Below, in pieces: positions 9,652 to 18,773 of a stretch of 64,000 bases of DNA (position 1 is its first letter; each line of letters starts with the position of its first letter). The notes under the pieces are model-generated. The model was given only the letters and a program-made list of their open reading frames with translations, did no database searches and was not told the origin of the DNA. The stretch covers positions 496,001-560,000 of the forward strand of contig NZ_CP042171.1 in assembly GCF_005938645.2 (NCBI RefSeq). Direction: 5' to 3'. The DNA is from Pedobacter sp. KBS0701. GTDB taxonomy: Bacteria > Bacteroidota > Bacteroidia > Sphingobacteriales > Sphingobacteriaceae. The position numbers and the translations under genes are program-made.

Positions 9652-10677
9652 ATGAACAACAGATTTTTAGATTTCAGGAGTGATACGGTAACCAGACCAA
9701 CTGCGGGAATGTTGGATGCGATGATGAATGCAAAAGTTGGCGATGATGTTTTTGGCGAAGATGAAACGGTGCATGCATTAGAGACAAAATTGGCCTCGAC
9801 CTTTAATATGGAAGCGGGATTGTTCTGCCCATCCGGAACGATGACCAACCAGATTGCGATCAAGTGTTTTACCCAGCCCATGGACGAGGTAATCTGCGAT
9901 CAGACGGCACATGTTTATCGTTATGAAATTGGGGGCATTGCTTTCCATTCCGGCGCATCGGTAAGGCTGTTGCATGGCGAACGTGGAATTTTGACTCCAG
10001 AGCTAATCGAACCTGAAATTAACGAAGATAATATCCACTATCCCAACACCAGCTTGGTTGTTTTGGAAAATACAGTAAATAAAGGTGGCGGGAGCTGTTA
10101 TACCTTATCACAGATTGCGCCTATTCATCACCTTTGTAATATAAAAGGATTAAAACTGCATTTAGATGGTGCACGTATTTTTAATGCACTAACAGCCACA
10201 GGCGATAAGGCAGGAGAATATGGTAAATATTTTGATGGCATTTCAGTTTGTTTATCTAAAGGACTCGGCGCACCCGTTGGTTCGGTATTATTAGGCAGTA
10301 AACAGATGATCCGCAAAGCGCGTAAAATCAGGAAAGCTTTTGGTGGAGGCATGCGACAGGCCGGGTTTTTAGCCGCTGCTGGTATTTATGCGCTTGATAA
10401 CCATGTAACACGTTTAAAGGATGATCATGCCCATGCACAGGTTTTAGCCGATGCACTGGCGAGGGCAAAGTATGTAAAATCGGTAATGCCGGTTGAAACT
10501 AACATCGTTATTTTCGAAGTAGAAAAAGGTTCGGCAGAGAAAATTGTGCATAATTTGAAAGAAAAAGGCTTGCATTGCAATACCACCAGTGCCAGCACCA
10601 TTCGTTTGGTAACACATTTGGATCTGAGTGCTGAAATGATCGATCAGGCAATCGAAATAATATTACATTTGTATTAG
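9652..10677 (+). CDS. Low-specificity L-threonine aldolase-like PLP enzyme (beta-eliminating lyase superfamily)
   Basis: A 341-residue fold-type I PLP enzyme. The N-terminus FLDFRSDTVTRPTAGMLDAM and GDDVFGEDETVHALE are diagnostic of the threonine aldolase (LtaE/GntG) family. D172 in LHLDGARIFNAL contacts the pyridine nitrogen and K203 in CLSKGLGAPVGS forms the internal aldimine. The expected reaction is cleavage of L-threonine or L-allo-threonine to glycine and acetaldehyde. The related aldolase GntG has other hydroxy-amino-acid substrates, so specificity is open. Transcribed away from the kinase at 8572-9432. Confidence 0.9.
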   Translation: MNNRFLDFRSDTVTRPTAGMLDAMMNAKVGDDVFGEDETVHALETKLASTFNMEAGLFCPSGTMTNQIAIKCFTQPMDEVICDQTAHVYRYEIGGIAFHSGASVRLLHGERGILTPELIEPEINEDNIHYPNTSLVVLENTVNKGGGSCYTLSQIAPIHHLCNIKGLKLHLDGARIFNALTATGDKAGEYGKYFDGISVCLSKGLGAPVGSVLLGSKQMIRKARKIRKAFGGGMRQAGFLAAAGIYALDNHVTRLKDDHAHAQVLADALARAKYVKSVMPVETNIVIFEVEKGSAEKIVHNLKEKGLHCNTTSASTIRLVTHLDLSAEMIDQAIEIILHLY

Positions 10678-10781
10678 CCGGAGGTCCGAAGTCGGGAGTC
10701 CGAAATCAAATAGTTTTATAGTTCATGGTCAATAGTCAGGTAGTTCATTTACGATCTGCATATACATAAAGTCTAACCAAC

Positions 10782-12293
10782 ATGCCCAATAACTCCAAAC
10801 CCCTAACTCCCATCTCCAAACTCTTAATCGCTAACCGTGGCGAAATTGCTTTGCGTATCATGCGCTCAGCAAAGGAAATGGGGATTAAAACCGTTGCTGT
10901 TTTTTCTGAAGCAGACCGGAATGCACTGCATGTGCGTTACGCCGATGAGGCAGTTTGTATTGGTCCGGCTCCCTCTAATCAGAGTTATTTGGTCGGTGAG
11001 AAAATTATCGATGCCTGTAAACTAATGGGTGCTGAAGCCATCCATCCGGGATATGGGTTTTTATCAGAAAATGCAAATTTTGCACAAATGGTTGCCGATG
11101 CCGGACTCATTCTGGTTGGTCCTTCACCACAAGCGATGGAAACCATGGGTAACAAATTATCTGCAAAGGCAGCAGCACTACAATATAACATTCCGATGGT
11201 TCCTGGAACGGAAGAAGCCATTCAGGATGTAAACGAGGCAAAACAACGTGCAATCGAAGTTGGTTTCCCGATATTAATCAAAGCAGCTGCAGGTGGCGGA
11301 GGTAAAGGGATGCGTATTGTAGAGCGGGCTGAAGATTTTGAAGAACAGATGCAGCTTGCCGTAAGTGAAGCTACTTCGGCATTTGGAGATGGGGCCGTTT
11401 TTATTGAACGATATGTTACTTCGCCAAGGCATATCGAAATACAGGTTTTGGGTGATACGCATGGCAATATCGTGCATCTTTTTGAACGGGAATGTTCTGT
11501 GCAGCGCCGTCACCAGAAAGTGGTAGAAGAAGCCCCCTCATCTGTTTTAACTGAAGAAATCAGACAACGGATGGGTAAATGTGCGGTAGATGTAGCCCGT
11601 TCGGTTAATTATACGGGTGCTGGTACGGTAGAGTTTATTTTAGATGAGCATCTCGATTTCTTTTTCCTGGAAATGAATACCCGCTTGCAGGTAGAGCATC
11701 CCGTAACCGAACTTATCACCGGCATAGACCTGGTGAAAGAACAGCTAAAAATTGCTTCTGGCGAAAAATTGAGCTTTACTCAGGAAGATTTAAAAATCAG
11801 TGGACACGCCATCGAACTTAGGGTTTATGCCGAAGATCCGGCCAATAATTTCCTGCCTGATATTGGTACTTTACACACCTACAATACCCCTAAAGGAAAC
11901 GGCGTAAGGGTTGATGATGGCTTTGAGCAGGGTATGGAAATCCCGATTTATTATGATCCGATGATCGCTAAACTGATCACTTACGGTAAAGATAGGGAGG
12001 AGGCTATTGAGCGTATGGTCAGGGCAATTGAAGAATATGATATTACTGGGATAGAAACTACTTTGGGTTTTGGTAAATTTGTCATGCAACATGAGGCTTT
12101 TAAAACAGGTGATTTCGACACACATTTTGTAGGTAACTACTTTAAGCCAGAAAGTTTAAAGGTACAGGATGAAACGGAAGCCTTAATTGCTGCGGTTATT
12201 GCTGCAAAACTGTTTGAAAAGAAAGAGGGGAAGTTGAGTGATAGCTTTGTTAAAAATAGCTCTGATTGGAGAAAGAACAGATTGAAGTATTAA
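10782..12293 (+). CDS. accC: Biotin carboxylase subunit of an acyl-CoA carboxylase
   Basis: A 503-residue ATP-grasp biotin carboxylase: KLLIANRGEIALRIMRSAKEMG at the start, the glycine-rich ATP loop KAAAGGGGKGMRIV, ECSVQRRHQKVVEEAPS and FLEMNTRLQVEHPVTE. It carboxylates biotin on a carrier protein. It is ~50 residues longer than E. coli AccC, with a charged C-terminal tail ending WRKNRLKY, but lacks a biotin-carrier domain (no MKM motif). No accB or carboxyltransferase gene is adjacent, so it may serve either acetyl-CoA carboxylase or a propionyl-type enzyme encoded elsewhere. Preceded by short GA-rich direct repeats of a GGAGTCCGAAGTC type (10680-10705). Confidence 0.9.
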   Translation: MPNNSKPLTPISKLLIANRGEIALRIMRSAKEMGIKTVAVFSEADRNALHVRYADEAVCIGPAPSNQSYLVGEKIIDACKLMGAEAIHPGYGFLSENANFAQMVADAGLILVGPSPQAMETMGNKLSAKAAALQYNIPMVPGTEEAIQDVNEAKQRAIEVGFPILIKAAAGGGGKGMRIVERAEDFEEQMQLAVSEATSAFGDGAVFIERYVTSPRHIEIQVLGDTHGNIVHLFERECSVQRRHQKVVEEAPSSVLTEEIRQRMGKCAVDVARSVNYTGAGTVEFILDEHLDFFFLEMNTRLQVEHPVTELITGIDLVKEQLKIASGEKLSFTQEDLKISGHAIELRVYAEDPANNFLPDIGTLHTYNTPKGNGVRVDDGFEQGMEIPIYYDPMIAKLITYGKDREEAIERMVRAIEEYDITGIETTLGFGKFVMQHEAFKTGDFDTHFVGNYFKPESLKVQDETEALIAAVIAAKLFEKKEGKLSDSFVKNSSDWRKNRLKY

Positions 12294-12316
12294 AATAAAT
12301 TATTCATTGCAGGGAT

Positions 12317-12401
12317 CGTCATTCCCAACTTGATTGGGAATCTTGATGCCATAGTCGAGTTTGTATATAGCATTAAGGTTCCCGCCTGCGCGGGAATGAC
12401 G
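12317..12401. repeat. REP-like element, family A, copy 1
   Basis: Bounded by the 10-bp inverted ends CGTCATTCCC and GGGAATGACG, with an inner hairpin at each end (CCCAACTTGATTGGG and CCCGCCTGCGCGGG). The same ends and hairpins recur at 15855-15924 and, reversed, at 33112-33230. Intergenic and noncoding. Confidence 0.8.
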
Positions 12402-12424
12402 TGTAGAAAAAAGAGAAACACAAA

Positions 12425-13009
12425 ATGTTCACAGGAATTATAGAAACACTTGGCGAGGTTACTGCCATTAAAAACGACCATACCAATATTCACTTTACCA
12501 TCTCTTCTGCAATCAGCCATGAGTTGAAAATTGATCAGAGTGTAGCCCATAACGGCGTATGTTTGACGGTGGTGGCGCTGAATGATGGAACACATACCGT
12601 TACCGCTATAGATGAAACGCTAAACAAAACCAATCTCAATGGTTTAAAAGTGGGTAGTAAAGTTAACCTTGAGCGCTGCATGCAGATGAATGCCCGTTTA
12701 GATGGACATATAGTACAGGGCCACGTAGACCAGACGGCAGTTTGCATTAAACGCGAAGAACTGGATGGCAGCTGGGAATATCGCTTTAAATATGATGCCA
12801 GTGCCGGAAATGTAACTGTAGAAAAGGGTTCTGCCTGTGTAAACGGTATCAGCTTAACTGTCGTAAATTCTGCAGACGACGAGTTTTCGGTATTTATCAT
12901 CCCTTATACTTTTGAACATACCAATTTACAGGAAGTTGAAGTTGGTGATACCGTAAATTTAGAATTCGATATAATCGGGAAATATGTAGCCCGACTAATG
13001 AATAGGTAA
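12425..13009 (+). CDS. ribE: Riboflavin synthase alpha chain
   Basis: A 194-residue enzyme that dismutates two 6,7-dimethyl-8-ribityllumazine molecules to riboflavin. Two lumazine-binding barrels: residues 1-~95 starting MFTGIIETLGEV with SVAHNGVCLTVV, and ~96-194 with GHIVQGHVDQTA, GSACVNGISLTVV and the C-terminal IPYTFEHTNL and VNLEFDIIGKYVARLM. The tail is a little shorter than in E. coli RibE. The start is the conserved MFTGI. It stands alone between a REP-like element and the rhamnosidase gene; no other riboflavin gene and no FMN riboswitch are visible nearby. Confidence 0.95.
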   Translation: MFTGIIETLGEVTAIKNDHTNIHFTISSAISHELKIDQSVAHNGVCLTVVALNDGTHTVTAIDETLNKTNLNGLKVGSKVNLERCMQMNARLDGHIVQGHVDQTAVCIKREELDGSWEYRFKYDASAGNVTVEKGSACVNGISLTVVNSADDEFSVFIIPYTFEHTNLQEVEVGDTVNLEFDIIGKYVARLMNR

Positions 13010-13168
13010 TTCTATCTCCCTTTTTAGTTAAATATCTGTTTTTGTAGCTGGGTGTGGTAACAGGCGTTACTTTAACGCTTAATTTTTCATGACAGTACAG
13101 GATGGTTGGTTGAATTATATTGCTGAATATAGTAGTGTTAAAACTAAAAAATTTAACGCTAACCATTT

Positions 13169-15814
13169 ATGAACAGAATCTCCTGCAAGTTAAGCGCAAT
13201 GTTTGCCATTGCTTTACTATTTTTATTTACAACTAATGCCTCAGCACAGAAAATCTCTTTAAAAGATTTAACTGTTGAGCATTTAGTAAATCCTTTTAGT
13301 ATTGATAATCCGAAACCCAGATTTAGTTGGAAAATTGTCTCTGTCATCAAAAACACCAAACAAAGTAATTATGAAATTAGACTGGGAACTACTGCAAAAA
13401 TTGATAAAGTTTTGTGGAAGACTAGGGTAAATAACGATCAATCGGTATTGATTGCTTATGATGGTCCTCAATTATCATCAAAAACTAAATATTACTGGCA
13501 GGTTAGGGTAAAAGATAATCATGGAAATGCATCTGCATGGTCGCCCGTTCAGTTTTTTCAAACAGGTTTAAAACCTGAAGACTGGAGCGCAAAGTGGATT
13601 TCGGTATCAGGAAAGGATACTTCCCTGGCCAGCCCTTTGTTCAGAAAAGAATTTAACCTTAAAAAAGAAGTAAAATCTGCAATGGCTTACATTACCGCTA
13701 AGGGCTTGTATGAAGCCAGTATCAATGGCGGGCGCGTTAGTGATGCTTATTTTGCACCAGGCTGGACAAGTTATAAAGATCATATTCAATACCAGGTTTA
13801 TGATGTTAAGCAATCGCTAAAAAAAGGTGCCAACGTAATTGGCGTTTCACTAGGCGATGGCTGGTATAAAGGGCGTATCGGATTTAGTAATCAAAAACAA
13901 TTTTATGGCGATACCAGGGCATTGTTAATGCAACTGGAAGTTGAATATACCGACGGAAGCAAAGAAACCATCGTAACGGATAATAGCTGGAAAACAGGTT
14001 ATGGGCCGATACTGGCTTCCAATATTTACGATGGAGAAACCTACGATGCCCGGTTAGAACGCAGTGGCTGGAACAATATTGGATTTAAAGACGCTGGCTG
14101 GAAACCTGTACAGGAGCTGACCAAGGGGTCGGAAAAACTGGTTGGGATGAGCGGACCGCAGGTAACCAAACACGAAACGTTTAAAGCCTTAAAAATATTT
14201 AGAACCCCAAAAGGTGAAACCGTGGTTGATTTCGGGCAGAACTTAGTGGGCTGGGTAATGTTAAAAGCTAAAGGTGCAGCAGGTAACAAAATTACCATTA
14301 GCCATGCTGAAGTACTAACCAAAGAAGGCAATTTTTATACCACTAACCTCCGGTCGGCCAGGCAACAGAACAATTATATTTTAAATGGCAGAACCGAACA
14401 GGTATTCGAACCACATTTTTCTTTTCAGGGCTTTAGGTACGTCAAAATAGACGGATACCCGGGTGAACTGAAGTTGGAAAACCTGACCGCAGTAGCTGTT
14501 TATTCGGACATGAAAACCAGTGGTAAATTCAGCACCTCTAATCCTTTACTAAATCAATTGCAGCATAATATTAGCTGGGGACAGAAAGGGAATTTTGTTG
14601 ATGTGCCAACAGATTGTCCACAAAGAGATGAACGTTTAGGCTGGACAGGGGATGCCCAGGCATTCGCCCTAACTGCGGCATATAATATGGATGTATCGGG
14701 CTTTTTTACCAAATGGCTAAAAGATGTTTCTGCAGATCAGCTTCCGAATGGTAGTGTTCCATTTGTAATACCAAATGTGCTGAACCAAAATGATGCAGGT
14801 TCTGCAGGTTGGGCCGATGTGGCTACCATTGTGCCATGGGACATGTATGTATCCTATGGAGACAAAGGCATTTTGGAAACGCAGTATGAAAGTATGAAAA
14901 AGTGGGTTGATTATATTTCATCAGTGGCAAAAAATAACCTTTGGAATACGGGTTTCCACTTTGGCGATTGGCTGTTTTACCGGCCCAATGATGACAACGA
15001 TGGACGTGCCGCAGTGACAGATAAGTATATGATTGCCCAAACATTTTACGCACACTCAACCCAGTTGCTGATAAATGCCGCAAAGGTATTGGGTAAAACA
15101 GACGACGTAAAGAAGTACAATGCGCTTTTGGAACAGATTAAAACAGCTTACATCAAAGAAAATATGACGCCAGGCGGCAAATTGGTCTCTAATACCCAAA
15201 CGGCTTACGTACTGGCTTTACAGTTTGATATGCTGCCTGAAAACTTACGTGCGAAGGCTGCGCAAAGACTGGTAGATAATGTAAGGGATTATGGAAACCA
15301 CCTGACTACAGGTTTTTTGGGTACACCATATCTTTGTCATGTATTGAGCCGTTTTGGACACGAAGATGTTGCTTATGACCTGTTATTGCAGGAAAGTTAT
15401 CCTTCATGGCTGTATCCGGTTAAGATGGGGGCAACCACCATTTGGGAGCGCTGGGATGGCATTAAACAGGATGGATCTTTTCAAACAGCAGATATGAATT
15501 CTTTTAACCACTACGCTTATGGTGCCATTGGCGATTGGATGTATAAAAATATTGGCGGTATTAATCCCGTATCAGCGCAACCAGGTTACAAAAACATTTT
15601 AATTGCACCCAGACCAGGTGGGAAATTAACCAATGCTTCAGCAGAACTGGAAACGGTTTACGGTACGGTTAAATCATCATGGGCTATTGCAGATGGCATT
15701 TTTAAGCTGGATGTAACCGTGCCAGCCAATGCAAGTGCTACAGTTGTATTGCCAAAAGCAGATAAAAAAGAAGAAATAGGATCAGGTAACTATCATTTTG
15801 AATACAAATATTAA
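13169..15814 (+). CDS. Secreted GH78 alpha-L-rhamnosidase
   Basis: An 881-residue enzyme with an N-terminal signal peptide (cleavage near TNASAQ). It follows the family order: a fibronectin-like start (residues ~30-140), the Bac_rhamnosid_N beta domain (~150-330), a beta domain, the (alpha/alpha)6 catalytic barrel (~460-800) and a C-terminal beta domain. The catalytic signature is CPQRDERLGWTGDAQAF, whose glutamate is the expected general acid. GTPYLCHVLSRFG and TTIWERWDG are also typical. It releases terminal L-rhamnose from plant glycosides or rhamnogalacturonan, probably in the periplasm. No SusC/D pair is adjacent, so it is not part of a visible utilisation locus. Confidence 0.93.
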   Translation: MNRISCKLSAMFAIALLFLFTTNASAQKISLKDLTVEHLVNPFSIDNPKPRFSWKIVSVIKNTKQSNYEIRLGTTAKIDKVLWKTRVNNDQSVLIAYDGPQLSSKTKYYWQVRVKDNHGNASAWSPVQFFQTGLKPEDWSAKWISVSGKDTSLASPLFRKEFNLKKEVKSAMAYITAKGLYEASINGGRVSDAYFAPGWTSYKDHIQYQVYDVKQSLKKGANVIGVSLGDGWYKGRIGFSNQKQFYGDTRALLMQLEVEYTDGSKETIVTDNSWKTGYGPILASNIYDGETYDARLERSGWNNIGFKDAGWKPVQELTKGSEKLVGMSGPQVTKHETFKALKIFRTPKGETVVDFGQNLVGWVMLKAKGAAGNKITISHAEVLTKEGNFYTTNLRSARQQNNYILNGRTEQVFEPHFSFQGFRYVKIDGYPGELKLENLTAVAVYSDMKTSGKFSTSNPLLNQLQHNISWGQKGNFVDVPTDCPQRDERLGWTGDAQAFALTAAYNMDVSGFFTKWLKDVSADQLPNGSVPFVIPNVLNQNDAGSAGWADVATIVPWDMYVSYGDKGILETQYESMKKWVDYISSVAKNNLWNTGFHFGDWLFYRPNDDNDGRAAVTDKYMIAQTFYAHSTQLLINAAKVLGKTDDVKKYNALLEQIKTAYIKENMTPGGKLVSNTQTAYVLALQFDMLPENLRAKAAQRLVDNVRDYGNHLTTGFLGTPYLCHVLSRFGHEDVAYDLLLQESYPSWLYPVKMGATTIWERWDGIKQDGSFQTADMNSFNHYAYGAIGDWMYKNIGGINPVSAQPGYKNILIAPRPGGKLTNASAELETVYGTVKSSWAIADGIFKLDVTVPANASATVVLPKADKKEEIGSGNYHFEYKY

Positions 15815-15854
15815 TCGCTTATAATTGCAGCGTTGCTAAAAGTAGGCGAATGGT

Positions 15855-15924
15855 CGTCATTCCCAACTTGATTGGGAATCGTAATGCGGTGAGTAGTAAG
15901 ATTCCCGCCTGCGCGGGAATGACG
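15855..15924. repeat. REP-like element, family A, copy 2
   Basis: Same ends (CGTCATTCCC / GGGAATGACG) and the same two inner hairpins as 12317-12401, in the same orientation, with a shorter, unrelated centre. Confidence 0.8.
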
Positions 15925-15970
15925 ATTTTAGTTTAATAATGATAAGCCTCTATTAGATGCTAAAAAAATA

Positions 15971-16432
15971 ATGTATAGTAAAGAAGAAGCAGCCCATTTG
16001 CGGCAACAGTTTTGGATCAGTTTTGGGCAATATATGAAACCTGTTCCTTCAGCAAGTGGTTCAACCGTAAACTGGACGAACTACAAAACTGGAGTGAAGA
16101 ACATCTTCTTTAAAATGGATGTTGATGGTAAGAAGGCATTTATCAGCATTCAACTGTCGCATCCTGATGCTGAAATCAGGCACCTCATCTTCGAGCAGTT
16201 TGAAGAATTTAAACTCCTGTTTAGCAATACTGTTAACGAAAAGTGGGACTGGATTAAAGATGCAACTGATGATTTCGGAAAAACGGTATCTCAGATTTCC
16301 ATCAGCATAACCGAAGTAAGTATTTTTAATCAACAGCACTGGCCGACGTTAATTTCCTTTTTTAAACCTAGAATAATTGCCCTGGATGAATTTTGGGATA
16401 ATGTAAAACCTGTTTTCGAAGATCTGGTTTAA
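15971..16432 (+). CDS. DUF4268 domain-containing protein
   Basis: A 153-residue cytoplasmic protein that is almost entirely the DUF4268 domain: an N-terminal FWISFGQYMKPVPSASG, a GVKNIFFKMDVDGKKAFISIQL strand region, IRHLIFEQFEEFK, and a C-terminal helix around PRIIALDEFWDNVKPVFEDL. The domain also occurs at the C-terminus of nuclease-like and restriction-associated proteins, but its role is unknown. The stop codon overlaps the end of the convergent TPR fragment by 4 bases. Confidence 0.75.
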   Translation: MYSKEEAAHLRQQFWISFGQYMKPVPSASGSTVNWTNYKTGVKNIFFKMDVDGKKAFISIQLSHPDAEIRHLIFEQFEEFKLLFSNTVNEKWDWIKDATDDFGKTVSQISISITEVSIFNQQHWPTLISFFKPRIIALDEFWDNVKPVFEDLV

Positions 16433-16674
16433 TCCGTCAGGTTCAGTTGTGCAATCCTATCTCTTGAAAATTTGATTTCTTCTTTATCATCAGTCAAGCT
16501 GGGCTTGCTTTTTAAGTAAAGGTTATAATATTTAAGTGCATTTTTCCCTTGTTTTAATCTGGTATCGTAAAATACTGCTAAACGGTAATACAGGGTAGGC
16601 ATTGCTTTAAACTGCAGTCCTTTCTTGTAGGCGGCGTTAGTAATAATTAGAGGTATTTGGCGAAATGGCTTCAT
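16429..16674 (-). pseudogene. C-terminal fragment of the frameshifted TPR gene
   Basis: The 81-codon frame encodes the missing end of the TPR protein at 16637-17533, with another TPR-like pair: KAMPTLYYRLAVFYDTRL followed by GKNALKYYNLYLKSKP. The upstream frame ends ISPNTSNYY-stop and this frame continues NAAYKKGLQFK, a natural run of one TPR helix. A single-base shift near 16640 would join them. The ATG at 16674 lies inside the upstream coding sequence and is probably not a real start. Either a true frameshift mutation or a sequencing error. Confidence 0.7.
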
Positions 16675-17533
16675 CTATGGTTTTCTTAGTATAAAGAGCC
16701 GCCTGTGGATAATTTTTTAATGCCCGGTAACTGAGTGAGGTATAATATAAAGTAGCCTCATTCTGCATGGCTGCAACTCCTAACAATTTAAAAAGATCAA
16801 TCGCTTTCTGATATTTTTTGGTGTAATAATAAGCTTTTGCTACATCTTTTATTACTCCAGCATCGGCACCATCCTTCAATAATTTTTCTCCGGAGGAAAT
16901 TACCTCTGCATATTTTTTAAGCTGATTGGTTATCGGGAGTTTTGCTCTTTGCAGCACCAGGTTGTCACTATCTCCCTTAATGGCAATGTCAAGTACATCA
17001 TAAGCCTTTTCGTATTGCTGATATGCAGCATGAACCTCAGCCAGATCCGCAGCAACATCACCCTCCAAGGGATTAATCTGATTAGCCTTTAACAGGTAAA
17101 CGAGTTTCATTGAATCTGTTGGCAATGGATAAAGATTGGCTAACAGTTTGTAAACATTAAAATTATTACGGTCTATCTGCACAATTTCCCCATTATACTT
17201 TTTGGCCTTTTCGGTATTCCCCCTTTTGTTATTGATGCTGCCCAAACTAAAGAGAATAGGGAGGTTTTGTGGCTGCAGTGTATAGGCTTTGCTGTAAAAT
17301 TTTTCGGCTTCTACATTATTGCCAGCCATTAAAAAACAATAGCCAATCTGGCTAAGGGTTTTAAAATCGTTTACTTCTTCTCCATAAATGCTTTTTAAAT
17401 ATTGAGCAGCATCGGCATAACGCTGGGTCTGATAGAAGTCGAAAAGTTTTTCCTTATCTACAGCGCTTGCATTTTGTGCGTAACCGGCTAAATTTAAATT
17501 AAATAAGAACAATAGTGTAAGGAAATTTTTCAT
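16637..17533 (-). CDS. Secreted TPR-repeat protein, truncated by a frameshift
   Basis: 298 residues with a signal peptide (LFLFNLNLAGYAQ) and consecutive tetratricopeptide repeats through the whole length, e.g. AEKFYSKAYTLQPQNLPILFSLGSIN and KAYYYTKKYQKAIDLFKLLG. TPR arrays are protein-protein scaffolds; in Bacteroidota, exported forms are periplasmic. The frame stops at 16637 inside a repeat and the array resumes in the +1 frame (see 16429-16674), giving an intended length near 365 residues. The gene stands alone on its strand. Confidence 0.8.
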   Translation of the reverse strand: MKNFLTLLFLFNLNLAGYAQNASAVDKEKLFDFYQTQRYADAAQYLKSIYGEEVNDFKTLSQIGYCFLMAGNNVEAEKFYSKAYTLQPQNLPILFSLGSINNKRGNTEKAKKYNGEIVQIDRNNFNVYKLLANLYPLPTDSMKLVYLLKANQINPLEGDVAADLAEVHAAYQQYEKAYDVLDIAIKGDSDNLVLQRAKLPITNQLKKYAEVISSGEKLLKDGADAGVIKDVAKAYYYTKKYQKAIDLFKLLGVAAMQNEATLYYTSLSYRALKNYPQAALYTKKTIDEAISPNTSNYY

Positions 17534-17673
17534 AAAAGTTCATAAAAGATAATTTTAACTAATTTATTAGTTGTTTTAGATAATTCCAAATCTGTTTATT
17601 AAAAGATTGAGAAATAAAACAAAATACTGGCTAAGGGGTTTATAAGGAATAGTTTAACTAAAAATAAGAACCT

Positions 17674-17970
17674 ATGAATACTTTAAAGAAGTTTGAATTG
17701 ATGGAAAAGATCGTGCGTGAATTGGAAGATTTGCAAAACTCTCAGCAGGCACTTATTCAAAAAATTGGTAAAATTGAAGTAGATAACATCGAATTGGGCG
17801 ATAGCCGCCTTGAAAAAGATTTACCAGATATTCATCAAAATTTAGCCGATAACTTAGATACTATATCAGGAATTTTAGATTACTTTGCGGGTAAAACACA
17901 AAACTTTGGTGATAAAAACAATGTTGATGCTTTAAAAGAACAAGAAGCCATCAACAATGCCACCAGCTAA
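17674..17970 (+). CDS. Small coiled-coil protein of unknown function
   Basis: A 98-residue, highly charged, mostly helical protein with no signal peptide or membrane segment. Heptad-like spacing in KFELMEKIVRELEDLQNSQQ suggests a coiled coil, followed by a second helical stretch DIHQNLADNLDTISGILDYF. No domain recognised. It lies 12 bp before the beta-barrel gene at 17983, so the two are probably co-transcribed. Base composition and spacing look like a real gene. Confidence 0.7.
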   Translation: MNTLKKFELMEKIVRELEDLQNSQQALIQKIGKIEVDNIELGDSRLEKDLPDIHQNLADNLDTISGILDYFAGKTQNFGDKNNVDALKEQEAINNATS

Positions 17971-17982
17971 ATTTAATCGCAT

Positions 17983-18573
17983 ATGAAATTTTTATCTTTA
18001 ACCGTTGCCTTTTTGCTTGTTGGCTTATTCGCCGGCGCACAGGTACTACCGTCTTTCCAGCTGGGCATTAAAGCTGGTGCAAATTTTTCGAAATTTGATA
18101 GTGAAAACACTTTTAACAGCAATAACCGCACGGGTTTTTACGGAGGCCTTTGGGCTAGAGTAGGTGCCGCAGGCGTTTATTTTCAGCCAGAGCTTTATGT
18201 ATCAGGGAAAAAAGCGGATTTAGTAAGTGATGCAACTGGAGAGGTAAATAAAGTGCGTTTTACAAGTCTTGATGTGCCACTATTGGTGGGTACAAAATTT
18301 GGTGCCGCCGGTGTCGGACTCCGTTTAAACACTGGACCAATGTTTTCATTGATATTAGATGAAAACCAAAGTTTTGGTCAGGCTGCAGGAAATGTTTTCC
18401 GTGCCGATTTTAAAAACCAGGCTTTAGCCTGGCAGTTTGGTGCAGGTTTAGACCTTAAAAAACTAAGCTTTGATGCACGTTACGAACTGGGCTTATCAAA
18501 GATCAATAAAGCAGGCTATCCTGGTACTAAGCTAAATTTATTTACCGTTGGTTTAGGTTATAGGATTCTGTAA
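17983..18573 (+). CDS. Small outer-membrane beta-barrel protein (PorT-like family)
   Basis: A 196-residue protein with a signal peptide ending at GLFAGAQ. The mature part starts FQLGIKAGANFSKFD, the typical opening of outer-membrane beta-barrel domain proteins. Alternating strands each end in aromatic residues (FYGGLWARVG, VYFQPELYVSG, LNLFTVGLGYRIL with a C-terminal hydrophobic strand). Probably an 8-strand barrel; function unknown. A hairpin terminator follows at 18593. Confidence 0.85.
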   Translation: MKFLSLTVAFLLVGLFAGAQVLPSFQLGIKAGANFSKFDSENTFNSNNRTGFYGGLWARVGAAGVYFQPELYVSGKKADLVSDATGEVNKVRFTSLDVPLLVGTKFGAAGVGLRLNTGPMFSLILDENQSFGQAAGNVFRADFKNQALAWQFGAGLDLKKLSFDARYELGLSKINKAGYPGTKLNLFTVGLGYRIL

Positions 18574-18592
18574 TAGACAATTAATAAAATCG

Positions 18593-18627
18593 AAAGGTGT
18601 TCATTAAAAATGGACACCTTTTTTTAT
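18593..18627 (+). terminator. Terminator after the beta-barrel gene
   Basis: AAAGGTGTTCA (18593-18603) pairs with TGGACACCTTT (18611-18621) with one G-U pair, then a T run. Confidence 0.8.
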
Positions 18628-18695
18628 GCCTTAGATTTCCTGTTTGTAATATTCCAACTGTAGAGAAGCCATATCTGGATTTTTAACAGATAAAA

Positions 18696-18760
18696 TTTGC
18701 TTTTATAAAATAGTTGATTACATTTGTATCGCAAACGATATAATCGTTTGCGATACAAAT
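18696..18760 (+). promoter_or_regulatory. ohr promoter with overlapping palindromic operator
   Basis: An exact Bacteroidota promoter: TTTG at 18696-18699, 19 bases, then TACATTTG at 18719-18726. A 39-base inverted repeat (18722-18739 with 18743-18760, 18 bp per arm, 3-base centre) overlaps the -7 box and the expected start site near 18732. Each arm contains a small inverted repeat of the type TATCG-N4-CGATA, so two repressor dimers could bind side by side. The geometry fits repression by promoter occlusion. The MarR/OhrR-type gene at 19398 is the natural candidate regulator. Confidence 0.8.
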
Positions 18761-18773
18761 AAAAGAATATAAT

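Noticed and set aside
12294..12424. FMN riboswitch before ribE
   Set aside because: The 131-bp gap is mostly the REP-like element; no conserved FMN aptamer sequence is visible.
12290..12595. Minus-strand frame across the family A repeat and ribE start
   Set aside because: Covers a REP-like element and the opposite strand of riboflavin synthase; no family resemblance.
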